The notes beneath the pieces are model-generated. The model was not told the origin of the DNA, did no database searches, and worked only from the letters and a program-made list of their open reading frames with translations. A stretch of 64,000 nt of DNA from contig NC_045130.1 in the NCBI RefSeq assembly GCF_007655135.1, positions 27,648,605 through 27,712,604 of the forward strand, written 5' to 3'. This document shows, piece by piece, positions 39,701 to 51,105 of the stretch. A program made the translations under genes and the position numbers. Positions within the stretch are counted from its first letter, which is position 1; each line of letters begins with the position of its first letter. Origin of the DNA: Punica granatum (lineage: Eukaryota > Streptophyta > Magnoliopsida > Myrtales > Lythraceae).

Positions 39701-42700
39701 ATGATTTCCTTAGATTACTTAATAATGGAAAACTCAGGAAAATATACATTATATATTTCTATACTCTTTGATAAAAAGTATGTATAGAGGATGTAAGGTT
39801 CTGAAAGGAGAACGTCAAAAAAATTAGAAATACTATGTGCATTTGAAAATTGTATATTCAGTTAGTTTGTTTCCCAAAGTAGAAGTCTTTATTGACAATA
39901 AAGTAATTTCTTTTCAAAAGGAAGAAATAATCCACTCTATTTAAATGGGTGATGCAAATCTAATCAAACTGAACAAGTTTGATTAGTTTGTCAAACGGCA
40001 GAAAAAGCTTGCCGAAAGAATTTGAAATGATCAATGACCATTAGAAAATAAGCTACATTCATACATAGACAATGAAGGTGCAATTATTATTTCTTTTATA
40101 TGTTCGGCGTGAAATTATCATTCGCAAACATAATTTAAGAGTCCTTTTCAGTTGAAAGATGAGGATGTTTATAGACAGTTTGGTATTATCTGTCATAGGT
40201 TGTTTTCACTTCTCACCTACAACAGTTCTGAATAATCATTTGAAACTATAGAAACTCTACCAAATACAATTGGAAGCTATTTTTTCCATCATAAAAATTA
40301 TGTTATTGAATATGAATATGCACATGAGCATAAGCAAAAGGTTCTGCTGAATTTAAAACTTCTTCATCAGATGTATATTATTAGGAATCTAGTACAAGAA
40401 AAGTAATCCACCTGTTAAGACATACATACATATATATGTGTGTCTATATATATATATATATAAAATATGTTAGATCATCTGTGCAATATTGTATCAGTTA
40501 AGAGATATAGATGTATATATACATATCTTCAATCAGATTATTTCTGCACTATTGTGATGTATATTTATTTATATTTTCCACAAATGAAATTTGCTACAGT
40601 TAAATGTCTAATTGGTCTAAAAGGAATCCTTAGGGGAAAAATAAGTTTGAGAAAATTCCACGACAAGAACTTGGTAATGTAGCGGCAGTGAGAACAGGAA
40701 GAAAGCTAACCTTTTCTTTTTGGCCAAAGGAAGAAAGCTAACTGACTATGCATATATATTATATATATATGTGTGTGTGTGTGTGTTTATTTTATAGCTT
40801 TTTGTGCAAGCATAGAAAATCCTGAATGTGAACTGCGGGTCTGGACCAGGTGGTTTTACTGTGAGCTTAAATGCCATATGGTGCACATACAATTTTTGAC
40901 TCCTAAGCTTTCCAAGCAATAAGTACAGCTTGTCGGTCATATGCATGTACATATAGATTTAATGGAAATAGATGCAACACGGGCATCTTAATCATATCCT
41001 TTCTTAATTATCAGATTGGCCAAGTCGACATTGAACCAGCTGTAGAAAGCTGGGTCAAGTTCTTTCAGATGAGCAACTAGGCGTGAAAATGGATTTGAAG
41101 CAAAGTGCCAGCCTCTTTGGCCTCAAAATCATACGAGAGCTAGCCAGTTCAGATTTGTCGATAGATATTTTAGTATATTTGAAAATGAATTTATAAAGGC
41201 AGTTGGACCCATGAGCACATGCCTTGACCAGTTTAATGTCTACTCCATTTCAATAACATAAACTGTGTATTTAATATACAAATATGTTTGGTGCAGGGCT
41301 GTGTTGCGCCTACTGGTACAAGAGATAGTACTTTGAAGATGCTTGTAGGGGATAAGGGATGGGTTGTTCTTCGCGAGAATGGTATTTTATATTCCTTCGA
41401 TGCCACCAAATGCATGTTCTCTTGGGGCAATCTTTCGGAGAAGCTCCGCATGGCTTGCCTAGATTGTGGAGATGAAATCATTGTGGACTTATTTGCTGGA
41501 ATCGGATATTTTACGCTGTCCTTTCTTGTGAGGTATGGTTGATCGTTCCCCTTGGCTTTGATTTTAAAAACTTTGCGAAGAATTGGATGAGTTGATGGAT
41601 AATGATTTTAGTGCAAATAACTGCATTTAAATTAATTAATTCCATTGAAAGTTGTTTGCAGTGATTACTAGCTTGTTCAATTTGCATATTATCAACTTCG
41701 AAAATTCGATCCTTGATTAGGGCTAAGGCAAAATTGGTCTATGCTTGCGAGTGGAACCCTCATGCAATTGAGGCTCTGCATCATAATCTAAAAGCCAATT
41801 CAGTGGCTGACCGTTGCATTGTTCTTGAGGGGGATAACCGGATAACAGCACCAAAGGTAACTTAGGTTTAAATGACAGTTATACATTTTAGCAACTTACT
41901 ATAAGTTAAATCCTGAAGAAAAATGTAATGGACTGCTACACTATTTCGAGACATCTTTCATTTGAAACTACGGAACTCATTTCATTAACAACGTATCAGT
42001 ACTTTATCCCAAAAAATAAAAAATAAAAAAATAAATTTCCACCTCTAATTGTGGGAGAGATTTCTTGAAAAAACCTATTAATATATCAGTACTTATTTGC
42101 TGTTAAATCTAGAACCTTTTCTGCTGTCTTTTGGTCTATCTGAAAAAAGACTTGTCATTATGTGTCCAGATAATTTTTAGTTTGTTCAGTGAGCCGATTT
42201 TTTCCTCAGCAGTTGACTGCGCTACTCCTCTAAGAACTTCTTTTGCACTTATAACTGATGTCATTGCTTCCTTCCAGGGAGTTGCTGATCGAGTCTGTCT
42301 TGGTCTCCTTCCATCAAGTGAAGGCAGCTGGGTGACAGCTGTAAGGGCATTAAGGTCACTTCCTCTTAACTATATATACTCTTTATTAGACATATATGGC
42401 AATTGGCAATGCTTTATATATTTAGCATACAGATGTTCCAGCATCACAAATAGGTAAAACTTAGGTTGGTGCTCATTTATGTTTATGTGTTGTTATCTGT
42501 ACTTTTGTTTGAGTATTTGCTCATCTCTTTTGGATTAGTTGAACCTGGAACAAATTCCCAGATCATAAGCTCTTTGATTAATTTGAGAGTTCGTAATTCA
42601 GGAAGGAGGGTGGAATGCTACATGTTCATGGGAATGTGAAAGACTCGGATGAGAATACATGGGTTGAGCATGTGGCCAATTCTATTCATAGCATTGCTAC

Positions 42701-42951
42701 TTCAGAAGGTAAGTGATTCACTGCAGTATAACACACATCCATACGATCATTTGCTCTATCAAGTTTTAAGAGCGTGTGAAAATTGGAGGATCCACTTACC
42801 TGTCTGGTCGATAATAACGTTGGTATTGGTTGGTCTGATTACAGGACGCTGCTGGGAAGTTACAATAGGACATGTGGAGAGAGTAAAATGGTACGCTCCA
42901 CATATTCGCCATCTCGTGGCTGATGTTAGATGCAAAGGGAATCAGAGGTAA
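33703..42951 (+). CDS. TYW2/3/4: tRNA wybutosine-synthesising protein 2/3/4 (TYW3-Kelch-TYW2 fusion)
   Basis: Makes the wybutosine-type base at position 37 of tRNA-Phe. In this family TYW2 transfers the aminocarboxypropyl group of SAM and TYW3 performs the next methylation. Exons by GT-AG sites are 33703-34423, 34662-34711, 35183-35607, 35967-37112, 37191-37320, 41297-41532, 41721-41856, 42278-42354, 42602-42708 and 42845-42951, giving about 1044 residues, the size of plant homologues. Residues 1-240 are the TYW3 domain (SHPCFFTTSSCSGR, RGGTWLYISHS). A Kelch propeller follows (GGFGGMGRHARRN, VIGGRADP, HRHAAAVLGSRIYVFGG, FMFGGYNG). The C-terminal TYW2/Met10-like methyltransferase fold has NLSEKLRM, the SAM loop VDLFAGIGYF and ACEWNPHAIEALHHNL. 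The 35183 acceptor was chosen for phase and is the least certain. Intron 5 is 4 kb and full of transposons. Confidence 0.9.
37383..38492. mobile_element. Fold-back TIR element in TYW2/3/4 intron 5
   Basis: Outer ends CCACGTTTGGTCGAC and GTCGACCAAAAGTGG are inverted. Next to them GAGGATAGGATA pairs loosely with TTTCCTATCCT. Deeper inside, 37660-37740 (GAGAAGGGTGGTGGTACCCT, ACAACCACCGACTTGG, GAGCCCAGAGG) is the inverted copy of 38176-38260, so the arms are several hundred bases long in patches. A piece of a TRIM LTR (38083-38165) lies between them. No transposase is encoded and no convincing target-site duplication was found. Confidence 0.62.
38083..38165 (+). mobile_element. TRIM LTR fragment
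   Basis: GTTTATATGAGACTTGGGTA, AAGCTTGAGCTTTTAAGTGG and GGGCCCGAGCCCGTATAAG match the LTR of the TRIM at 29527-30125. Only the 3' two thirds of the LTR is present and there is no second LTR nearby. Confidence 0.65.
38658..39672. mobile_element. Long-TIR element in TYW2/3/4 intron 5
   Basis: The left arm (TACTATATAAAGCCAGAGGC, CCTACTC, TGTTTCCCAAAAA, TGGTAAATTAAGTGGTAACC, CTTCCTTTCTCTCCCTCTCT) faces its inverted copy on the right (AGAGAGAGATGC, AAGTGGTTATCATTGAATTT, TTTTTGGGAAG, GAGTAGGATC, TTGCTTTATATAAGAGTA). Arms are 150 bp or more. The interior carries an internal short inverted pair (TATATTATATGAACCTGCGT and its partner around 39235-39255). It encodes no protein. Confidence 0.65.
39673..41296. 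other. Rest of TYW2/3/4 intron 5
   Basis: AT-rich intron sequence with TA runs at 40440-40462, TA/TG runs at 40750-40787, and no recognisable gene. It ends at the AG at 41295-41296. Confidence 0.55.
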
Positions 42952-43523
42952 CGCTGTGCTTTTCAGAAAATGGATTCCTATTCGAAGAGTGCATAACCAC
43001 ATGGACAAGCTCACACTAACCCGTCAATTTTGAATCTGATTCGGGATTTTCCTTGGGAGGCATCGGGAAGGAATTGGAATGGAATAATATCGATTCATAC
43101 AAAGGTTGATCTCCGTGCTCCTCTCAGGATACAACCCTCTTTCTGCTGAGCCCCCTTTCTCCTTGGTCCATAGCACAGAGACAAAATGTAGGATGGTGCC
43201 AGAAGTTACTCCCGGGAGAAAGGACTCACTTAGTCGGGATCACTAACATATACTAATCTAATACTAATAGAATAGAAAATACTTATATAATTGAAAAGAA
43301 CTGTCTTTTCTGTATACCTTTCTCGGTTCCGTTGCTACCGCTGGCTCTACGCAAATGATCGGATATAAGTGCTTCTTTTCTGATTGTCGGAATTCTTCCC
43401 TGAAAAATGGGATTGCCTTTAGAGTTAGACTATCTTTCTTTGTAAAGCCATAGTCATAAATTAAGATTCTTGTGGTGGTATGAAAGGTTCTTTAGCCTTC
43501 TAATATTGCTTGGTGTGCAATAC
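42952..43523. other. 3' flank of TYW2/3/4
   Basis: Should contain the 3' untranslated region and polyadenylation site of TYW2/3/4. No further gene is visible. Confidence 0.5.
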
Positions 43524-43526
43524 TAG

Positions 43527-43721
43527 TGGCCTGTTTGTTTTCAGGGTTAAAAGCACAAAAATTCTAACTTTAACTTTAACTCAATCCACTACATAATAAA
43601 AATATACATTTCCCAAGTCAAAAAATCTAACTTTAATTTTAACTCAACACACTAGGCAATATTTTGTCATTTTTCACAATCAAAATCAAAGTTACTTTTA
43701 ACTCTGAAACCAAACGCACCG
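43527..43721. mobile_element. Tourist-like MITE
   Basis: The 195-bp element has ends TGGCCTGTTTGTTTTCAGGG and an inverted, imperfect ACTCTGAAACCAAACGCACC. It is bordered by TAG on both sides (43524-43526 and 43722-43724). Inner parts contain TTAAAAG/CTTTTAA and several AACTTTAACTTTAACTCAA words. It lies about 580 bases downstream of TYW2/3/4. Confidence 0.7.
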
Positions 43722-44329
43722 TAGGTGTCTCGACATGAAATTCCATGTCATTTTGGTCAAAGTAGAAATAATTTTCGGCATTTAGGCGAGGACAAACAAT
43801 TGACACGGATTGAGTTTTTTTTCTTGGTAATGAACCCAATGTTTGTGATGTCTGATTTCGTGTGCATCTATTGTTTTTGTTAAACACGGCTTCTATGATC
43901 CGGCAAAGACTCAAAATTCTAGCGCATTATTGATATTACTAAAAGTGACAAATGCTCGGAATTTATGTCAAGGAAAATGCAGAAACCCTATTGGGAGCTG
44001 TGCGTCAGACATCTTCATTAATACTCAAAAATAAAACAAGAGGAAAAGAAAGCAGGGGAAAGCTCTTTACTATGGCTGAGCCATACTGACGAACCGTAAA
44101 ATCCAACGGAGCTGAGTTTTAGGCTAAAATATCTATTTATATTATATTAATGCTGGCTTTTGAAGGTTGGAGCGAACGTCAGGCTTCAACTCGATAAATA
44201 AGAGCTTGCCACATCAGTATTTTGACTATTTCTTTACTTTCTGATTAAATGTCTCTTCTTCTGCGCTCTCTATACAAGTCGTCCTCTTCCTCCCTTCCAT
44301 AAAAATCATTTAGCTCTTTTCTTTGCCTT

Positions 44330-45334
44330 TCGAGCATCTCTCTTCTTATTGCAATAGTCATAGTGCTATGCATCTCGCCAAAGATCATATGCATTATGAG
44401 AGGATGAAGCGCACAGACATCGGCTATTACTTTGTGCAGGATATGGTTGCTCATGGGATGTTCATCTTCAAAATATTAGCACGCATGCTAATCCAGCTAG
44501 CATGATGACCCCGTGTTTGCCCATCGCCAAGTTTGAGTATTGCTTGGACTTGGTTGATGTCCTGGATAAATTGAGTAAGCCGGGAGGGGCCTTTAGCCAA
44601 GGAGTGCATGATGAGCATAATGTTTAAGTAGTTAAGTAAAATATGACCCAAGGTGGAGATTTATCGAATGTAATTCGCATGTTTGAGGTTGTGCAGACAT
44701 TTTGAAGTCGTGGAGCGTCGTTGAATCTAACTGAAAATGTGGGAGGATGTTTGCAAGAAGTAAGAAATATATTCATGAAGTCAATGACAACTTGAGAGGC
44801 ATGTAAACAAGTGGCAGCCTTTTGAATTTCTCTCAATGGTATGCATTTTGAGGCTCCAGCATTTTGAGATCACAAGGCCAAGGCTGTGTCTCAGGGAGCC
44901 GCTGCTGTCATGCACCAGCAAGTTGCTGGAAGTTTTTTACCGAGGTGCGGGGCGGAGGCCGTCTGTACAACCCGAGCCCGATCCTTGTTTTTGTATATCG
45001 GTTTGCTTCTTCGGTTTTGCCCACTTAATGTCGGTCTAAAGCACATCTTCTAAACCCAAATTGCCGTGTAATCACATAGAACACCTATTGGAGAGTGTTG
45101 ATGACTTTGAGAGTTTTTGTAACCGGATTAGGATTTCACATCTCAATTCGAAATCTCTAGTTTGTACTCTTAATCATTGGTCATAGAGAGAGAAGACGAA
45201 GCCTTCTTTGTCGGTGAATGTTTCCCTCTCGATCACATCGATGGAGAGGATTTTACCTCATAAATTTCTTGTGTCAATCTCCTCTTCTTCTCGCTCTATT
45301 TAATTCATTGTTTATTTGAGTCGAATCCCCAACA
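44330..45334 (+). mobile_element. Ty1/copia retrotransposon 3' remnant
   Basis: On the plus strand 44345-44470 reads [20 protein letters not shown] and then [11 protein letters not shown], the C-terminal block of copia RNase H. After a break, [15 protein letters not shown] (from 44518) matches the usual polyprotein end. A polypurine-like AAGGTGGAGATTT at 44650-44662 precedes a putative LTR of about 670 bp that ends CCCCAACA at 45334. The rest of pol and the 5' LTR are missing. The LTR start is mutated from the normal TG, so its edge is approximate. Confidence 0.62.
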
Positions 45335-47080
45335 AATTAATATCAAAACCGATTACAATGAACCTATTATTTTGAAATATTGACTAGGTTCCCCAGTCTA
45401 CTCATTCCGACATGGCGACAATGAACTGCTGTAAAGATACTGCAATATTGAGTCCTTACAGACTTTTAAACTGCTATTCATGTCATTACCAATTGGATCA
45501 CTGTGTTGTGCTTTGATTAAACCTTAAACGTATGTTCTTAGGCTTTTCTCCTTAAATAAGAGACTCTTGGCTTTTTGTAAGTTGTAGGTAAATATAAAAT
45601 CGGGCTCGGGTTAAATAGAAACTACCCGATCGGCGTGTAGAATGCAGAAACCGTCCATGGACTCTACAAGTATGGAGTAAAAGGGAGAGAGTTACTGATT
45701 TTCAATTGCTTATAATTTGGTGGAGAGTCCATGGCGCAATCAACAATGATAGTTAAACCATGCAATCAAATGAATTACTAAAAATTTAAATATGCTTCTA
45801 AATTTGCTTACTTTACTTTTTTTTAGCAATTTACTAAAAAAATTAAGTAATTTACTACCAATTAAAATAATTTACTTTGAGTGTTTTCTTCCATCGCTTT
45901 AATTTTGATTGTATCATAGACCTTCCCATAATTTAGACAGCCGTGGGAGAGATTATTACGAGAGTCCAAGATTTGACTTCTTTGAGCATCACTGGCCGAG
46001 TCCAGATTTTGGCCCATAATGGTTGGATCTGATCGAATCAATCCAGCCCAGCCCATCAACATAAAATTTGAGCACATTTACAAAAGCTCAGTTCTTGCTA
46101 ATAAATATATGCGGAAAGTCTCATTAAAATAATTGAACCTGCACACTCTTGATTTACAGATGATAACGTGCACCACTACGTTACATTCACCTTATTCACC
46201 TGTCGTTTTTAAGACCTCGAAGAAAGAAATTATAAATCTGCATGGATTTTGGAGGCCATCTCATTTTGTTAATTTCCTGTACTGAAAGTCAAATTAAGAA
46301 CGCAGCATGCCTAGCACGCAACATCTTCAGACTTCAGATTTCTCGATTATACAAAATAATTATGATGATTTGCAGCTACTTCGATCCTAATTTATTTAAT
46401 ATTGGGCTTGGTCTTGGTTAATGTACCATTTCTTGTACAATGCATGCAATGATGACAATTTGGCTTTGACTATTCACATATAAATATATAGTTTTTAACT
46501 TATTATAGACAACGAGATGATATTTATATTACTTCAAGCCAAAAAGAAAATGATATTATATTACGTATACAAATTATATGTATCATTGTGATTTATGATG
46601 TGAAATTATTGGGAACTCTCTTGTTGATATCTTCTTCTTAGCTATGTGACGTTAGAAAAGATAATTATTGAAATTTAGACAAATATAAATTAAAACTTTT
46701 AAGAATAAATTGAATATTAGTGAGCTTCTGTGATCCTAGCACATTCCTATTCCTTCTCTATCCTTCGATCAAACGCCATTCGTCTTAAAATATAGATAAA
46801 CCTAAAGTGCATAAAAAGAAATTGATCGTAACAAAAAGTGAACCAGAGGGGGCGAACTGACACTAAAGCTATACTTTGAGGGTCTAAATAGAATTTCCAC
46901 AAAGTGAAACTGTCGGTGGCCAGGCCAAGCCAAGCCTGTCCTATCCGGGGGCCAGCCGCTTAGCTGCCACTTGGCTTCTACTCAGGTTTTTTCAAATAAA
47001 TATATAGAAAAGAAATTGCTACATTAATTAATGAGACTGATTAAACATCATTTTTGGATTGGATTGGATTTTTTTTTTCG
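45335..47080. other. Intergenic, nothing recognised
   Basis: AT-rich DNA without convincing genes. A short GC-rich island at 46915-46985 (GGTGGCCAGGCCAAGCC) has no open frame of note. Confidence 0.45.
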
Positions 47081-47255
47081 AGTGCCCTTGCATATTCAGA
47101 AGCTCATTGTCTCGACTAATCTAATTTAAATTGAATCGACTCATTAAAAAATAAACTTCTACCAATTATGATTTTTTTTCATTCACAAAATTTGAATTCG
47201 AATTCTTTTTAAATGAGCATAAACGTTAAATCGCTTGAAATATTATAAATGTGAC
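47080..47255 (-). mobile_element. Au-like SINE, diverged copy
   Basis: On the minus strand it carries TTTGTGAATGAA, AATCAT, AATTAGATTAGTCGAGACAA and TGAGCTTCTGAATATGC, matching block by block the SINE at 3125-3292. The B box is worn (GAATTCAAATTTTG). Confidence 0.48.
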
Positions 47256-49520
47256 TGATGGATGGATGGATTTTACTTGTTTGTCTCGATCATATTATAA
47301 ATCTCCTCTATAATTACTGTTCTTTGTCGGTCGGTCTGGAGGTTTTGATCAAATTTAAAGGATAAGCTGTCCCCACCATTTACATCACCAATAATTATTC
47401 AAAGGCTCCCCACACTTTGAAAGTTTCACAAGTTGTAGAAATTTCCTTTGCTCAAACTTGAGCATGCATGAATGGCTAGCTCTCATAATTCTTAGCCAAA
47501 AAAAGGAAGAAAAAGTCATACATATTTCTTTCAATTGGTGGGTCCATATTGGAATCTCTCGAATCCTGCAGTTAATTAATTGATTAATTAATTTCCATCA
47601 AAGAAAAAAATCATCGTGCGCGCTTAGGCCTAGGGAAGCAAGATGCCCCATTAATTATGTGTGATTAAGCAATGGAGAATTTCACATTTTAAGGGATGAT
47701 CCTCTTAACAATAACATATGATATACTGTAATTTATGGTATTCGATGTATACAGATCTTGACCAAACCATCTGAGTCAGCTGCAAAAAAAATTGATCAGC
47801 TGCTTTTGGATAATTCATAAATATCATTTGTTCTTCTTGATAAATTTCCTAACAATTTCGTACAGGAATATATATAACGTGCGTAAACACAAATTTTTTT
47901 TCCTTATGTTTACGCACATAACAAAAATATTAGAGGAAATTGTCGCCGCCTGACCTAAAATGCTACTTTTGCATGATGACCTGTCTGAAATACTTATTAA
48001 AAAAAAGAAAAAAGAAAAAAGAATTGTCACAAATTGATTTCCAAAAATCATAGTGATATTTATTGGCTCAAGGTAGACTGACTTGTCATAAATTTATTTT
48101 GCATCTTTGAGCAGTCCAACTCTTTTGTCTTTTGATTTGTATTTTGCGATGGCATTTCCTGAAAGAAAATGTGAATTAAACGGAAGATGCTGATCCTAAA
48201 TATACATAATAAACTAGGACTGATCAAGCAAACCACTAGCTGTACTTTGCTTTATATCTGATTATATAATATTAAGTTGTGCATTACATTGTTTATCTCA
48301 TTTCAAATTTCTTTTGTATGGTGCTTGGTTGTGGGTATTAACATCTATATTTAGATACCTTTAAGAGTTCCACGTATTATAAGGTTGCAGAATTATTAAA
48401 GCCAAATGAAAAGCTTTTATCCTGAAATGCACATCTTTTATTTCGTATACATATGAAAATTTTGTCTCATTTCATTGGAGTAATCCGATTTTTATCCCAT
48501 TTTAAGTATAAAATAAATTATGAGTATTTTATCAACGGACATTGTAATCAATTTTTTAGTTTTTGGATTTCAATATTATATTCTTTTATCTCTTTAAATG
48601 TATTATGCACATCAATTTTTTTTTTTCACTTTTTCGATATAAGTGTAGCTGTAAGGGTTTTACAGTTACTTTTCTTTTGCTTTATTTCTTTTTCCAATGG
48701 AAACTCATGAACCCCGTACTATCCTCTTTATTACTGTGACCTTGTGAGCAGCTCCAGAAGGAGATATTTGGCAGGACCCCCTTATTTTTCCCAAATAAGG
48801 TAAAGAATAATATCAAAGCGTGTAGTCAATTCTATTGGGTTATGTCACTCATAGAAGGAGGCCAAAAGATTCACACTTTCTTTGGATAATGGGAAGGAAT
48901 ATGAGTTATGGAGAGGTGAGGTGGGTTATGAAGGAATTCTCTTATTGGTTCATAATCCTTATCTGAATAGCATTAGGAAGGATAGGGTAAAAAACTTTTA
49001 GTAGTTTTTTTTATGAGTAAATTATAAGTATATCATTTGATCATTATACCTCTTTCTCTCGTTATGATACATGTAAGCCGACATTGTCATTGCAAATGAA
49101 AATGTTCAACTACATGGACTTAGACTGAACAATTGTGCCAACGGTAGGTTCATACGTTTATCTACTCCATTAAGCATATATACTTTATCATATTATCAGT
49201 AATTCTGGCTCTTTGGTTCGTCCCCTAATTGGCTGGCTCTTAAATGCCACATGATCTACTCGTTATAATAAATGATGGATGGAGCACATTCTCTAATCTC
49301 TGTTGCAGCGATATCGAAATTCTCCAACCACTTGTTCTCTGCCTTTAGGTCTCAAATAATCATTTACTATTTAGATATTTTCTTTTGGTGGCTAGTGGCA
49401 CCTTGTGACCCCTTCTATAGATCTGAACCCTATTTTATCCTTTTATAAATGTTCTTCTTACATTATTATTATTATTAAAAAATAATTTTTTACTTCTTTC
49501 AGCCGAAAAATAATAAAGTT
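47256..49520. other. Intergenic, nothing recognised
   Basis: AT-rich DNA; the short open frames here show no family features. Confidence 0.45.
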
Positions 49521-49524
49521 CTAC

Positions 49525-49705
49525 CAATAAAGTATTACTTGAATGATAAGCAATTTTAATTCTGTGAAAAGGAGAATCCAAGTTCAAGTCTCAAAAAATA
49601 CATTTGTTAAAAAGAGAATAACTTATAATATCTAATTTCCTGATTTTTTTGAAATTATGAGAGTAATGCGTCCCAATTTTTTCGCTCAAAAAAGTTAATA
49701 GTGCT
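49525..49705 (+). mobile_element. tRNA-derived SINE (family 2), second copy
   Basis: Box-A-like ATTACTTGAATGATAAGC and box-B-like AAGTTCAAGTCTC are followed by AAATTATGAGAGTAATGCGT. The order and spacing match the copy at 7145-7335. Confidence 0.5.
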
Positions 49706-50411
49706 CTAATCCCCTTAATTGACGAAAAAAGAAGTATTCCCGTAGACAAAAATCAAAGTTTATTAATAGCACTCTCGTGCATTTAAGGAAAATAGACGAA
49801 CGCACATGAGGTATGTTATTGTGACCAAGTGAATTTTCTTATTAATAGTAATATTTTAGTTTAAGAAAATTTCAAAGTATTGCCGGCCTGAGCAAGACAT
49901 TATTTCCAATTCAATTCAAAAGTTCATTTTTTTTAAGTACATCCAACCCTAATTTGCATAGGTTGAACTATGCTTTCCACCTTCACATGAGGTAATTTCT
50001 GACCCACATGATCAACGTGTTCATGGAAAATTGTGAAATAATCTCTTCGTAAAAATACAAAAGCCTTTTTAATCTTATGATCCACAGAGCAAAATATTAT
50101 TTACAGCTCTATAATCGAAAGTGCTAATACGACCTCAATCAATGGATGAAATTGCTCCATAATCGTGAAGAATGACTCCCACTCTCAAGTTATATTTATA
50201 GTATGATTTTGCTACTTTGTCCGTATCAGAGCAACTATACTCGACGTCACAATATTATTCATTAGAAAGAGATTTTAGCTAGTGAATTGTAATAATATGA
50301 TTCAATGTGGCTAATTTATTATATTTTAGTCTTATCGTCTTCCATGAGTACATGTTTTTTCAGTTTCAGAAGCGAGATGGTAATAGTACATTCTGTCACT
50401 TATAACATTTT

Positions 50412-51096
50412 GGAAAAAAGACAAAAACCCTCATTGTGGTTTGGGGTCAGGACAATTGCACCATGCTATTTTGTTTGGGACAATTAGCTCCTATGTGGTT
50501 TGCTCCGTTAGATATAAGGAGTTTTGACGTTAATTTTTTTCATTATCAGTCCTCAATCTTTAGCTTTTTAATCATTTTGATCCTAAATCTTGTTATTTTA
50601 TCATTCATATCCTCAACTTTCCATTTTATTTCATTTTAGTCCTATAACGAAAAATCGAAGGGGGAGAGGGTCGGGTCGAGGCAGCCAATCGGCGATCCCT
50701 CCACCGAGGGTGTTGACACCCACAGAGGACGCCAACGACCTCGGCGGATGAGTAGGGGTCCCCGATTGGCGGCCCCGACCCCTCCACCATGGGTGCTGAC
50801 ACCCTCAGTGGAGGGTTCGGGGTCGCCGATTGGCGGTCCCGACTCCCTCCCCCTTCTATTTTTCGTTATAGGATTAAAATGAAATAAAATGAAAAGATGA
50901 GGATATGAATGATAAAAAAAGGATTTAGGATCAAATGATTAAAAGGCTAAAGATTGAGAATTGAAAATGAAAAAAAATATCGTAACCCCCTATATCTAAC
51001 GGAGTAAATCACAAGAGGACTAATTGTCCCAAACAAAAGAACATGGTGTGATTTGTCCCGACTCCAAACCACAATAAGGATTTTTGTGTTTTTCCC
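50412..51096. mobile_element. Fold-back Mutator-like element A
   Basis: The 685-bp element has very long inverted arms of about 240 bp: GGAAAAAAGACAAAAACCC at the left, GTGTTTTTCCC at the right. Matching arm blocks are ATTGTGGTTTGGGGTC, GGGACAATTAG, TCCGTTAGATATA and TTTCATTTTAGTCCTATAAC. A perfect 9-bp duplication TAACATTTT flanks it (50403-50411 and 51097-51105). The centre (50660-50850) is GC-rich with repeated GATTGGCGG..CCCCGA and GGGTGTTGACACCC words. No protein is encoded. Confidence 0.9.
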
Positions 51097-51105
51097 TAAC
51101 ATTTT

